Assembly: GCA_001915545.1 (NCBI GenBank)
Contig: MNQS01000129.1
Span: forward strand, 1 to 35,305
Direction: 5' to 3'
DNA from: Bacteroides sp. 43_108
GTDB lineage: Bacteria > Bacteroidota > Bacteroidia > Bacteroidales > Bacteroidaceae
Length of the DNA: 35,305 bases
Shown here: in pieces, positions 8,390-18,112 of the stretch
How the letters are laid out: every line of letters begins with the position of its first letter
How positions within the stretch are numbered: the first letter of the stretch is position 1
Made by a program: the position numbers and the translations under genes
Notes under the pieces: generated by a model
Database searches by the model: none
What the model saw: the letters and a program-made list of their open reading frames with translations, nothing else
Told to the model about the DNA's origin: nothing

Positions 8390-11300
8390 TTAATCACCGT
8401 AAAGAAGTTCAAATTCATACACTCGAGCTTCTGTTTCTTGTTTTTTCTCTATCTCGATGAATACGTATTTTCCCTTTTTACCTTTTTGCACAGTAAAACC
8501 GTTGTCCCACTGTTTTGCAGGATATTCCGACTTACGGCCACTGCCATAAATGACGGCATCACCAAGTTTTGCCTTATCATCCGTAACATAGACCTTAAAA
8601 CCTCTGATACCTTCAGCCGCCACAGGCAAACGACAGCCTGTTATATATCTCGCGGATTTAAGTTCTATCAGTATGCAAGAAGTCTTGGAGGATGCAGGAA
8701 TTTTACAGAAAGTTTCAATCTTTCCGTCCACCATATTAGATGCTGGATTCTCCAGATTTTCCTTGAACAAACCTTTAACAGTACGTACATCTCCGCCGAA
8801 ACTTTTTGAAAAGAAAAGTTCTTCTATACCGTCTATTTCCTGAGGGTGAAAATCAGAAGAATTCATATATCTCAATATACTGTATTTCAACTGTCTTGCC
8901 ACGACACGTTTTTCTGGATTAGACAATATGTCAAGCGTACATATGAGCAGACGACCTTTGCCTATACGTGTTTCAAGGATAGCACCCAGCTTATCGTTTC
9001 GTACAGGATGGTCAATGACCTGCAGAATAGGCCTATAGGATGCAGGAGTACTATTCAATCTTACGGCTGAGGCCGACGCCACGAGCTCCCACCACTGCCA
9101 GTTTGTATATCCTTCAGTAGGAAAATCTTTAAAAACAGGGTGTTCCGGATTACACAATAAGCCCATGGTTTTAGGCTGATAATCAAACATCAGAGTTGAC
9201 CAGAATGGATTTGAAAAAGTCATACGTTCTGAATCCTTAATCTTTTTTGGAACCAGCAGGACCTTAGCACCATTTTTTATTTTCTTCAGCAGTTCAGCGT
9301 CTGCATTTTCGGCAATGATGACATCACCGACAACCTCATCAACATGCTGCGGATATACCCATATATCATATTTATTGCTTACGGCTACGCCTTCAAGTTT
9401 CAGGGCAATTTCAAGCTTTACAGCTCTATCAAACCGCGTCAACGGGAAAGTAATCTTACCGCAGGAAGACACTTCGCCTTGCGTTGCTGTTGTGCGTGAA
9501 AGCTTGCCACTGTAGACCGTATTGCCATTACAAGATACATTCCACAGAACATCAACGTTATTCAAAGATTTATTTCCATAATTAGGCAATACTACTTCCG
9601 CATCAAAATCTTCAGTGTTTATCCATGTTCTTTTAGGCATCTTCAACAGCAATGTGACATCGTTGCATGACTGGCGGAATACTTCCGGGGCTATCAGGCC
9701 CTTACTGTCCCAGAATACATCCAGCAATCCAACCAACGCACTGCCCTGCGCCGGATAATCACGTAAATCGAGCATCTGAAAGCCAGACATGCCAGGAGTT
9801 CGCAAAACACGTTCGATTTCTTCCTTATAAAGTATTGAAGCCAATTTGCCCGATGCATGCAAAAAAGGCTTTGCCATATCTGCCATACCTTTTTGACAAA
9901 GAGACTCCTTGAATATCTCAAAATTTCGAGGCGCCAATACACCAGTACACTTTTCTATCGCAGAAAAATCAGGATAAATGTCCCATTGACCGAGTTCATG
10001 CGTTATAACAGGGCATTTGTTATACGGTTCGCGCAAAGTGTATGAATAGTCATTGATTGTATTTGGCTTCTCTGTGTTGAAATATCCACCCATACGGCGT
10101 TCGAATCTACGGCCTCCTATTCTTGCGGCATGAGCCACCTGAAACTGATCTCCAGAAAGAGGCAGGTATAATCCAAATGCCTCAAGGTTGGCACTGCTGG
10201 CATACAAATGACGGCCATCATAATTCTTGCCATATTCAACCCAAGACTTAAGCACTGAAGTATCGCCCTTCAATTCGTTGCCCATACACATCAACATGAA
10301 TGACGGATGATTCCCGTATGCATCCAGCACACGTTTAAGTTCGGTAAAGAGAAATTCATCTCTTAGGGCATCTTGTCCCATCAATGTATTCTCCCATTTT
10401 TGAGAGAACAACGGCAACTCCGGCTGCAGATATATTCCCAGTTCGTCGGCAGCGGCAAAAGCAGCCTCAGGGGGGCACCATGAATGAAAGCGCCAATGGT
10501 TTAAGCCGTATTCTTTTCCGACACGAAATATTTTCAACCATTCATCTTTCGACATCGACGGATAACCGGTAAGCGGAAAACTGCCCGGGTCGTGTTCGCC
10601 TCTAAGAAACAATATGCTGTTGTTCAACATCAATCTTCCACCTTCGGAAACGAGGTCTCTAAAACCGAAAGCGGCATCCGCAGAACCTTTGTTGGGGCCG
10701 AATTTATAATCGACAACCAATTTGTAGATATTTGGAGTAAACTCGTTCCATGGTTGCAGAGAGTCTTCAAACTGAAGCACTGCATTAAATGTTGCGGTGT
10801 CTTCACATGCCTTTACTGTTTCCGTTTTACTTAACAAGGTTCTACCTTGAGGGTCAATCACGTTGAATTTCAGTTTTCCATTTCTGCTCTTATGGCCAAT
10901 ATTTATAATGCTTCCTCTAACCTGCAAGCTCTTATCCTTGAACGAAGGATAGCACTGTAGATTTTCTACAGATATTTCATCTAAAGCTTCCAGACAAAGT
11001 TTACCAATAGCTCCATTCCAGATTGTTTGTATACCCGGTGCGTACCCATGGCTCCATGAGCCAAGATTCACGTAAGGCGAATTATTGATAAGCATACGGA
11101 TTTCATTACATCCAGCTTTTATATATCGGGTAACATCATAACGATGAGGAGTACACAAGCTGTGGTCCTCACCTACGAAATTTCCGTTAATCCAAAGTTT
11201 AGTCTGCCACATACATCTCTCAAGAGAAAGTACGACACGCCGTCCGACCCAATCCTTAGGAATATCTACATTTCTGCTGTATTCAGCAGAGCCTATAAAA

Positions 11301-11548
11301 ACATATTTTCTTGCCAGCTGCCACGTTTCAGGGTCACCGGTGTACAGGTTTGTTCCTGGTACATGCTTCTTACCCAAATGAACTTCATCAGTTGAACCAG
11401 GAAGCGTTATTTCGTGACAGCCTTCAACAGAATCAAGCGACACGTTCCATACACCAGACAAATCGATGCGCTGGGACTGGGCATTGCAAGGATGCAAACA
11501 TACCAGAAGCAACAGGAACAGTAAAGGCACAAAAATTTTTCTTTTCAT
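8390..11548 (-). CDS. Secreted GH2-family glycoside hydrolase with discoidin-like C-terminal domain
   Basis: A 1052-residue exported enzyme. The signal peptide (KRKIFVPLLFLLLLVCLHPC, then NAQ) is followed by a GH2 sugar-binding beta-sandwich, an Ig-like domain and a TIM barrel. The likely acid/base is Glu425 in MCMGNELKG and the nucleophile Glu518 in THELGQWD. Residues from about 930 (NMVDGKIETFCKI to the end) look like an F5/8 type C (discoidin) carbohydrate-binding domain. GH2 members act on beta-galactosides, glucuronides, mannosides and others; specificity cannot be read here. The frame is open to 11695, but ATG 11548 gives the proper signal peptide. A Cys near the signal-peptide end (HPCNAQ) makes a lipoprotein possible but is not a clean lipobox. 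Confidence 0.88.
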   Translation of the reverse strand: MKRKIFVPLLFLLLLVCLHPCNAQSQRIDLSGVWNVSLDSVEGCHEITLPGSTDEVHLGKKHVPGTNLYTGDPETWQLARKYVFIGSAEYSRNVDIPKDWVGRRVVLSLERCMWQTKLWINGNFVGEDHSLCTPHRYDVTRYIKAGCNEIRMLINNSPYVNLGSWSHGYAPGIQTIWNGAIGKLCLEALDEISVENLQCYPSFKDKSLQVRGSIINIGHKSRNGKLKFNVIDPQGRTLLSKTETVKACEDTATFNAVLQFEDSLQPWNEFTPNIYKLVVDYKFGPNKGSADAAFGFRDLVSEGGRLMLNNSILFLRGEHDPGSFPLTGYPSMSKDEWLKIFRVGKEYGLNHWRFHSWCPPEAAFAAADELGIYLQPELPLFSQKWENTLMGQDALRDEFLFTELKRVLDAYGNHPSFMLMCMGNELKGDTSVLKSWVEYGKNYDGRHLYASSANLEAFGLYLPLSGDQFQVAHAARIGGRRFERRMGGYFNTEKPNTINDYSYTLREPYNKCPVITHELGQWDIYPDFSAIEKCTGVLAPRNFEIFKESLCQKGMADMAKPFLHASGKLASILYKEEIERVLRTPGMSGFQMLDLRDYPAQGSALVGLLDVFWDSKGLIAPEVFRQSCNDVTLLLKMPKRTWINTEDFDAEVVLPNYGNKSLNNVDVLWNVSCNGNTVYSGKLSRTTATQGEVSSCGKITFPLTRFDRAVKLEIALKLEGVAVSNKYDIWVYPQHVDEVVGDVIIAENADAELLKKIKNGAKVLLVPKKIKDSERMTFSNPFWSTLMFDYQPKTMGLLCNPEHPVFKDFPTEGYTNWQWWELVASASAVRLNSTPASYRPILQVIDHPVRNDKLGAILETRIGKGRLLICTLDILSNPEKRVVARQLKYSILRYMNSSDFHPQEIDGIEELFFSKSFGGDVRTVKGLFKENLENPASNMVDGKIETFCKIPASSKTSCILIELKSARYITGCRLPVAAEGIRGFKVYVTDDKAKLGDAVIYGSGRKSEYPAKQWDNGFTVQKGKKGKYVFIEIEKKQETEARVYEFELLYGD

Positions 11549-11641
11549 CGTATTATATTTATCATAGTTAAAATTAAGTTTTTCTTTAAAAACAGGATAC
11601 ATAAACAGCACATAAAAACATTCTGCATCTGAGAATATCTC

Positions 11642-11663
11642 TATCCTACAACATCTGAGGATA
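11642..11663. promoter_or_regulatory. Small inverted repeat upstream of the GH2 gene
   Basis: TATCCT (11642-11647) and AGGATA (11658-11663) are separated by 10 bases, a spacing compatible with a dimeric regulator. AGGATA occurs again about 45 bases closer to the gene. A short chance repeat is not excluded, and no consensus promoter was found beside it. Confidence 0.2.
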
Positions 11664-11686
11664 CGTACAGACATGGAACATTTAGA

Positions 11687-11726
11687 AAGGGACATATCAA
11701 AATCGTCAATATTCGATATGTCCCTT
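11687..11726 (-). terminator. Probable terminator of the HEXXH-protein gene
   Basis: AAGGGACATATC and GATATGTCCCTT form a perfect 12-bp stem around 16 nt, about 80 bases past the stop of the minus-strand gene ending at 11806. The T-tract (CCCTTTCT) is weak and the loop is large, so it may instead be an operator or leader element of the following GH2 gene. Confidence 0.45.
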
Positions 11727-11805
11727 ACATTATATATTATTTTATGTTTGCAGAAATCTTATTACACATTTTATAATGCTACTACTGTACTTTTATATAA
11801 ACGCA

Positions 11806-14800
11806 TCATCTTACAACAATCTTCTTTGTAAGGAGACAGTTGCCATCAGTCTGACGTACATCTACTATATAGATTCCCGGTTCCAATGGGATGTCTATTG
11901 CAGAACCGGCTGAAACACTTTTAATGCAGATACCTGACAACGTCAATATACGTACATCAGAAGCGGAAGAAGCCTGTCCGACATGAAACAATCCGTCGGA
12001 AACGTAAATCGACGGCACATCATCTTCTGCAGAAACAGATTCTACAGCAGTAACATCTGGAAGATTAGGACTGCCGTAACGGTTTGTATTGCCAAACTTA
12101 ACCTTATAAGGCCACTGTTCATCGTTGTCGCCATTATCGTCCCAAGCCTGTCGCCAGTATGTCTTCGGGCCACCGCTCACTACAAAATAAAGACGTTTGC
12201 AGTTGTCGGGACATTCAAATGAAATTGTGTCGACAGGATTACTATAAGTAGATTTACCCATGCTACCGTAAACACGAGTGCTGTCCTCAAGCTGCGCAAC
12301 AAATCCATAACGCCATTCAGCGTAAGTTGGATTAATCACATGATATCCAGGCTCGTTGTTAAGTCCTTCGAAGCATGCTGAAACGGTTGTAGCCGTTTTA
12401 GGAACATTAAGTTTGATAATATTATGTCCGGTATTTTCAGGAGCTACAGAAGCATTGATTTGCCAATAATTATCATCGACCTTTGTCATTGCAGGTTGAG
12501 GACGGGAATCAATTTTTGATGCTCCGTAGCTTTCCAGTGCAGGAATATCCCATGTTGCAAAACGCGCGGCACATTCATACATTTCGTCATTGAACTGACT
12601 TGTTGTGATGCCAGTGATGCGCATATATGCTTCGACAGGATCCTCCGGGTTCTTGCTCTCATTCCAAAGTTTTCCTATGAAATCCATGCCATGCTTATAG
12701 GTCCAGAAGTCCTGCACGAAATAATTGTTGTAGCGAGGCCATTCATGAAGAATATGCTTGTGGACATTGCTAAGATATCCGCTGAACCATTCGTTGGTGA
12801 ATTGATTGTCAGGCATGATTTTATATGCCTGCCACTGTGCGCACTGCTCCCAAAATGCACAACCTTTTCCATTTCCAGGAGAATATACCCAGCCATTCTG
12901 ATCGCCGTTATCGCAATGTACCTGATACTGGAAGCAATGTCCGACTTCATGATAGAGTGTCTGCCAGTTGCGTGAAGGAGCAGCCCATGGAGTAAGAGTC
13001 AAGAGACCAATCTTGCTGTCGACGCCTGAACCTGTGGCTTCCCATCCGGTCGGTTCATAGCGCAGACGTATAACCATCTTATATGTATCGGTCTGCGAAC
13101 GACCCGGTTTGATGAACTTCAAAGAATCTGTATAGAAACGGAATGCAATCTCGGCATGTCGGAGAACCTCGTCAACATCTATATTATGACTACCGCAAAC
13201 GAAATTTTTCGGGTTTTCTCCATAATCTTTCTCCCAAAACAGAATCCAGTTTTTAGACTGTCTTGTACGCCCGATGTAATATTTGTTGTTCGGATTGCTG
13301 ACATCACCCATAGACCACTTAGCAGTATAGACTTTCTTGTCAACGACTTTAGTCACATTCTCCAAAGTCTGAGTTGCACGTTCAATCTCTTCAGCAGTCA
13401 AATCAACATTATCGTAGGCAACCTGAGCGACCTCTATTGCTGCATCCATTTTGTTAAATTTGTTCACGTCGTCTTCATACCAGCCTCTGACTTTCTCTGC
13501 ATAATCTATAGCTTCAGCAAAATCTGCAAATACAGCGTCTGATGCATTTATGTTTGTCACCACACTATCCAGCTCAACCTTAGCATCGGCCATAGCCTTT
13601 TCATCCAATGTTTCGGAAGCTATGAGCTTTTCAGCCTCTGCAATTGCAGTTTCAGCATTCTCACGTACTTTCGCATGGATGTGCTTCGTGAGCATATTGT
13701 TCTTTATATATTCAATGTATTTAGACAAATATTCTGCATAATTCTCAGGTGTGTTTCCACCTAAATAATAGAGCATAAGGTTGTCAAGACATACCCAGTT
13801 GCCTGTGGCATTCTCCGTTCTGAGTCCTAAAGTGATCTGACCGCCGACAACAGTAAAATACAGATTCTTATATTTCATAGTATCGGCCGGCATAGAGTAA
13901 AAGCCGGCATAGACACAAGCTCCGGTCTGACGTTCTCCAACATTGACGGAACTGTCGCTTCCCTTCTGCTGGATATTGCCAGATGCTACACGAAGACGAT
14001 ATTGTCCGTCAGGAATACCTTTCAAGTTCTGGCTAATGTTTACATCAGGGACCTTTGAACCTCGGCTGACCCAACATTCAAGGTATGTGGAACCCGATTT
14101 GCCAGGGAAATAAGAATTCGTCTGAGTAGAAAATCCTTGATTGTCCCACCCTATCGTACCATCTTCAAAACTTGGATTGGTGATAAGACTGGTCACATTT
14201 AGAGGATTATCATCTGAGGCATTTTTATATTTATAAATCTGTTCAACCTCATTCAACCTGCTGGTTAATGATATTATGTCAATAGGCGACGCACTTTCGT
14301 TGTCATATACATTTTGAGCTTCGTCAATCACCTTTTTCAGTTCTTCGGAATAAACACCTGTACCGTCACCATAAGTGTCAACAGCTGAAAAAATAGCTGA
14401 TTCCAATTCACTCTTGTCTACATTGTCGCAGAAAAGCTTGACATAGTCTACAAGTATTTTGGCATGGCTTCCAGAACCAGAACTTTCATTGGCACCTAAT
14501 CCTATCTGAATTTTTCCTTCAGTACGTGCATCAATGGTGAAAGTCAACGTATCAGTTTTCCATACGCCCTTTGGAAAAGATTTCACATCAGAGGACTTTT
14601 GTGCCCCATTATCAGGAATCCAAGCCAACAAACTATTTCCTGCAGAGGCGGAACCGACATTATAATACGCAGCACACAATCTGTATTTACCCTTTGGCAG
14701 AGTCACACTCTGCGAATAGACCAATTGCATGCCCCATCCGGTTGTCAATCCAAGTGCTCCGCCTTCAGAACCGTTATAACCAGAAGACGGCAACGGAGAA

Positions 14801-15048
14801 CTTCCATTAAACGTAATGTTATTATTGTAAGCGAAAGTTCCGGCAACAGTGTAAGTGGCAGTCGTTTCATTTGTCCATCCATAAACATCGTGTATTACAT
14901 CACCTGCAATGTTACCTTTAAGTTCGGCACCATAATTGAAGTTTGTATCAAAGCCGTTATTAACAAGAAAATACGCCGATACATCATCTTGCGCAAAACA
15001 TGGCAACTGAGATGCCAAAAACAATGATACTAATAATTTCTTTTTCAT
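11806..15048 (-). CDS. Secreted HEXXH metallopeptidase-like multidomain protein with sorting-like C-terminus
   Basis: A 1080-residue exported protein. After the signal peptide (KKKLLVSLFLASQLPCFAQ) comes a beta-sandwich module (about 25-215) and a second one (about 285-435, beginning LITNPSFEDG), both like glycan-binding modules. Two alpha-helical FIVAR-like stretches (about 215-275 and 440-590) are interleaved. The catalytic core carries LYHEVGHCFQYQ with His700, Glu701 and His704, a zincin HEXXH. I recall the DUF6055-type family as the closest match but could not search. The last 80 residues (VRILTLSGICIKSV, GIYIVDVRQ, KKIVVR) resemble the type A C-terminal domain recognised by the type IX secretion system. 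Placed between two GH2 genes, it may process glycoproteins; this is inference. Confidence 0.75.
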   Translation of the reverse strand: MKKKLLVSLFLASQLPCFAQDDVSAYFLVNNGFDTNFNYGAELKGNIAGDVIHDVYGWTNETTATYTVAGTFAYNNNITFNGSSPLPSSGYNGSEGGALGLTTGWGMQLVYSQSVTLPKGKYRLCAAYYNVGSASAGNSLLAWIPDNGAQKSSDVKSFPKGVWKTDTLTFTIDARTEGKIQIGLGANESSGSGSHAKILVDYVKLFCDNVDKSELESAIFSAVDTYGDGTGVYSEELKKVIDEAQNVYDNESASPIDIISLTSRLNEVEQIYKYKNASDDNPLNVTSLITNPSFEDGTIGWDNQGFSTQTNSYFPGKSGSTYLECWVSRGSKVPDVNISQNLKGIPDGQYRLRVASGNIQQKGSDSSVNVGERQTGACVYAGFYSMPADTMKYKNLYFTVVGGQITLGLRTENATGNWVCLDNLMLYYLGGNTPENYAEYLSKYIEYIKNNMLTKHIHAKVRENAETAIAEAEKLIASETLDEKAMADAKVELDSVVTNINASDAVFADFAEAIDYAEKVRGWYEDDVNKFNKMDAAIEVAQVAYDNVDLTAEEIERATQTLENVTKVVDKKVYTAKWSMGDVSNPNNKYYIGRTRQSKNWILFWEKDYGENPKNFVCGSHNIDVDEVLRHAEIAFRFYTDSLKFIKPGRSQTDTYKMVIRLRYEPTGWEATGSGVDSKIGLLTLTPWAAPSRNWQTLYHEVGHCFQYQVHCDNGDQNGWVYSPGNGKGCAFWEQCAQWQAYKIMPDNQFTNEWFSGYLSNVHKHILHEWPRYNNYFVQDFWTYKHGMDFIGKLWNESKNPEDPVEAYMRITGITTSQFNDEMYECAARFATWDIPALESYGASKIDSRPQPAMTKVDDNYWQINASVAPENTGHNIIKLNVPKTATTVSACFEGLNNEPGYHVINPTYAEWRYGFVAQLEDSTRVYGSMGKSTYSNPVDTISFECPDNCKRLYFVVSGGPKTYWRQAWDDNGDNDEQWPYKVKFGNTNRYGSPNLPDVTAVESVSAEDDVPSIYVSDGLFHVGQASSASDVRILTLSGICIKSVSAGSAIDIPLEPGIYIVDVRQTDGNCLLTKKIVVR

Positions 15049-15547
15049 AGAACAGGTTTTTTAATTAATGAATCTAATACAATATAATACGTAGTTTAAA
15101 CATCTTCCATTAGAAAAACATTTGCATTTCAGCATCATGGCAGACAAAAAATGTCTAACGATGCACATAGCAAAACTTGCATTATTACAATTATTTATTC
15201 ATCTTTCTCACAACATATATTTAAGTTTATATTTATTGGCAAATATATAGCATACAACAACACAAACATTGCATTTCATAGACCAAATATAGGACATTAT
15301 CGATATCATGCATTTTATTACTAACAGACAAATGAAATTCCGTATATAAAATAGTTTACTACTCGACACCGCCACAACGTTTTAAGTATAAAAGAGACAA
15401 AGACTATTGATTTTGTAGATTCATGTGAAGACATTGTAACGACATGCACAGAAATAATCATAAGCGTAACAAAAATTATCAGATATTTCTAAAATTATCC
15501 CATGCAATTATTTAATACTCGATGCAGAACTATAAAAATGTAAAGAC
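15049..15547. other. AT-rich 499-bp intergenic region between two secreted-enzyme genes
   Basis: No coding potential or RNA gene was recognised. The main structure is the nested inverted repeat at 15121-15174. No complete -33/-7 promoter was found for the downstream gene (start 15048), and no terminator hairpin follows the GH2 gene ending at 15548. Confidence 0.5.
15121..15174. promoter_or_regulatory. Triple nested inverted repeat upstream of the HEXXH-protein gene
   Basis: Three pairs of 5-base arms are nested around an A5 loop: TTTGC (15121)/GCAAA (15170), GCATC (15132)/GATGC (15160) and AGACA (15142)/TGTCT (15152). The intervening bulges are 6, 5, 3 and 5 nt. Its centre lies about 100 bases upstream of the start codon. 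It could be an operator or a folded leader; function is inferred from symmetry only. Confidence 0.35.
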
Positions 15548-17980
15548 TCATTTTGCATTCAGCATGATATCAGCCCCTTTAAGTCCATCAGCTTTTACGT
15601 TCAGCTTGATTTTTCCCTTTTTACCATTACTCCTTACAACGACAATAGCCCGTCCCTTCCAAGCCTTACGGTTGTTTGAGATATAGCAATCTGTGTCTTT
15701 AAGGTTCGCATTGCCTACTGCAACGATTCGGCCAGGTCCTTTAAGTTCAAAACTCAAGCGATTTTCAGCATCAGGAACTACAAGTCCATCCTTGTCTACA
15801 ATTTCAACTGTTATAAAAGACAAATCCTGCCCATCGGCTTCTATGTTTCGGCTATCAGCAGTCAACCTTATCCGAGATGCTTTTCCAGCTGTTCTAAGGA
15901 CATGTTCTTCAACAACCTTACCGTTATCCAGACCAACAGCCTTAATTTCACCAGCCTCATAAGGTATGCTGAATACTGCTTTGTATTCTTGTGCCATACC
16001 TGTAGGTTTCTCTTCTACCAAACGTCCGTTCAGATACAGCTTCACACTTTCACAACGAGAATAGACTTCAACCTGAATGTCACGTCCTTCATGCCCAGGC
16101 CAATTCCAACATTCCCACGTCGGCCACACTGACCACTGTGTTTCCTTTATTTTGCCGTAATATCCACTAGGCTCCTTTACAGCCATATACAATTTTCGCG
16201 GAGTATTTCCATACAAAATCTCACGATAATAAGAAATTGGTTTGCGCCATCCAGTAAGGTCTATATCGCCACAATAAGCTCCATGCCATGGGTATTGGTT
16301 GCGAGAGTAATGTTCACCTTCAGTTTCACCCTCATAATAGAAACGTCCGATTCCTGATTCGCCCAAATAATCTATTGCAGTCCAAACAAAATCTCCTATC
16401 ACGTATATATTGTCGTGCGACATTTTCCAATTTGCAAAAGCTTCACGAGGATATGACTCCGTCTGCATCATAACACGCGAAGGCACACGTTGATGGTCAG
16501 AAGGAGCATGATGTATCATGTAGTTATATCCGACTATATCATGTACAGCAGCCAAAGGATCATAAATTTCCCAATCACTGTCCCACGAAGCTAAAGCAGA
16601 CGTAATCGGACGAGTCGGATCGAAAAAGCGTATGTGATCTGCCAAATTCTTAGCTGTTGTCACGACTTCAATCTTTTTTCGTTCAATTACCTCATTTCCT
16701 ATACTCCAACAAAAGACGGAAGGATGATTGCGGTCGCGCAAAACCATTGATTCAATATCCTTTTTCCACCATTTGTCGAAATACACAGAATAGTCGTATT
16801 TATTCTTGCTGTCGCGCCAACCATCGAAAGCTTCATCTATTACCAAAAGGCCAATGCTGTCACAAGCATTGAGAAAAGCTTCTGAAGGTATGTTATGAGA
16901 TGTACGTACTGCATTGAAACCTGCCATCTTCATCAGCTGAGCCTTTCGTATCTCAGCCCTATCATAAGAAGCAGCGCCCAAAACACCATTGTCATGATGG
17001 ACACATCCTCCATTTATAATGATTCGTTTACCATTTAGAAGAAGACCTTTTTCAGCAGAATATGATATAGATCGTATACCGAATGTTTCAGATACACAAT
17101 CTGCAACTTCATCACCGACAAGCACTTCTATTTCTGCATTATACAGATTAGGCTCATCTACGCTCCACAAATCAGGATTTTCAACATTCAAATTCTGTAC
17201 AACTGTTGCAGTATCACCAGCCGGCAGAACTATTCTACTCTCGCTATTGATGCATTTCTTGCCCAAACGAGTTACGGTTGTACGTAATGTTATCTGTTTG
17301 TCTGTATCTGTTTCATTGTTGATCAAAGATTTGATCTTTACCAATGCCTTCTTACTGCTGACCTCTGGAGTAGTAACAGCAACACCCCAGTGTTCTACAT
17401 GTACTGGGTCAACCATCATCAACCACACATGTCGATAAATACCAGAACCCGAATACCATCGGCAATTTTTCTGTTTAGAATTATCAACACGTACAGCTAT
17501 TACATTTTCACCTTCGAACTTCAACAATGGAGTCATATCATAAATGAAAGAAGAATATCCGTACGGACGACGTCCCAAGGATTTGCCATTGACAAAAACT
17601 TCCGAATCCATATAAACGCCTTCAAAATAGACATAAAATTTCTTTTCCTTACAATCTTTTGGAACAGCAAAAGTTTTCCTATACCATGCCACCCCTGTAG
17701 GATAATAACCGCCATCATTTCCAGAAGGATTCTTCTCGTCAACATTACCTTCAATACTCCAATCATGAGGCAAATCAACAAGCCGCCACTTTGAATCGTC
17801 AAATCCAACACTCTCGCCAGAATCCGTATCACCAAGATGAAAACTCCATCCAGCATCAAACAATTGTTTGCGTACAGAAATCCTAGAAGCGGCATGAACG
17901 GCCACAAAAATACAGCAAAATACAAACGACAGCAACAACCTGAAGACACCGTCGATTTTAAATGACTCTACGTTTTTCAT
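15548..17980 (-). CDS. Secreted GH2-family beta-galactosidase-like enzyme
   Basis: An 810-residue exported GH2 enzyme. A hydrophobic signal peptide ends near VHAAS. The N-terminal sugar-binding domain begins FDAGWSFHLGD and contains GVAWYRKTF and YSGSGIYRHVWL. The TIM barrel has the acid/base Glu430 in WSIGNEV and the likely nucleophile Glu508 in MMQTESYPR. The C-terminal part has a DUF4982-like domain and an Ig-like domain (from about residue 705, RIRLTADSRNIEADGQDLSF). This arrangement is typical of Bacteroidales exo-beta-galactosidases acting on oligosaccharides in the periplasm or at the surface. It has its own promoter at 18032-18039. No SusC/SusD genes are adjacent. Confidence 0.9.
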   Translation of the reverse strand: MKNVESFKIDGVFRLLLSFVFCCIFVAVHAASRISVRKQLFDAGWSFHLGDTDSGESVGFDDSKWRLVDLPHDWSIEGNVDEKNPSGNDGGYYPTGVAWYRKTFAVPKDCKEKKFYVYFEGVYMDSEVFVNGKSLGRRPYGYSSFIYDMTPLLKFEGENVIAVRVDNSKQKNCRWYSGSGIYRHVWLMMVDPVHVEHWGVAVTTPEVSSKKALVKIKSLINNETDTDKQITLRTTVTRLGKKCINSESRIVLPAGDTATVVQNLNVENPDLWSVDEPNLYNAEIEVLVGDEVADCVSETFGIRSISYSAEKGLLLNGKRIIINGGCVHHDNGVLGAASYDRAEIRKAQLMKMAGFNAVRTSHNIPSEAFLNACDSIGLLVIDEAFDGWRDSKNKYDYSVYFDKWWKKDIESMVLRDRNHPSVFCWSIGNEVIERKKIEVVTTAKNLADHIRFFDPTRPITSALASWDSDWEIYDPLAAVHDIVGYNYMIHHAPSDHQRVPSRVMMQTESYPREAFANWKMSHDNIYVIGDFVWTAIDYLGESGIGRFYYEGETEGEHYSRNQYPWHGAYCGDIDLTGWRKPISYYREILYGNTPRKLYMAVKEPSGYYGKIKETQWSVWPTWECWNWPGHEGRDIQVEVYSRCESVKLYLNGRLVEEKPTGMAQEYKAVFSIPYEAGEIKAVGLDNGKVVEEHVLRTAGKASRIRLTADSRNIEADGQDLSFITVEIVDKDGLVVPDAENRLSFELKGPGRIVAVGNANLKDTDCYISNNRKAWKGRAIVVVRSNGKKGKIKLNVKADGLKGADIMLNAK

Positions 17981-18031
17981 AAAAGATTTATTTTATAATT
18001 ATCGAAGAACAAATATTCTTGTAATGATTTA

Positions 18032-18039
18032 CAAAAATA
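18032..18039 (-). promoter_or_regulatory. -7 box of the GH2 beta-galactosidase gene
   Basis: Minus-strand TATTTTTG lies about 50 bases upstream of the ATG at 17980, just beyond the terminator of the preceding operon. The -33 region falls within that terminator's T-tract and has no clear TTTG. Confidence 0.55.
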
Positions 18040-18050
18040 CAATTATACTT

Positions 18051-18092
18051 AAAAAAACAGCCGTCTTATCTTACGAAAAAAGATAAGACGGC
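18051..18092 (-). terminator. Terminator of the five-gene envelope operon
   Basis: Minus-strand GCCGTCTTATCTT and AAGATAAGACGGC form a perfect 13-bp stem (18060-18092) followed by TGTTTTTTT (18051-18059). It lies 21 bases after the stop of the last operon gene. Confidence 0.9.
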
Positions 18093-18112
18093 CAGATTTA
18101 ATTCGTTATATA

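Noticed and set aside
11687..11726. Similarity of this hairpin (AGGGACAT...ATGTCCCT) to the 23-bp palindrome in the terminal repeats
   Set aside because: Only the outer 8 bases are shared; spacing and interior differ, so it is not a third repeat copy.
8390..17980. Classic polysaccharide utilisation locus
   Set aside because: No SusC/SusD pair or hybrid two-component regulator is present, and the genes have separate promoters and gaps.
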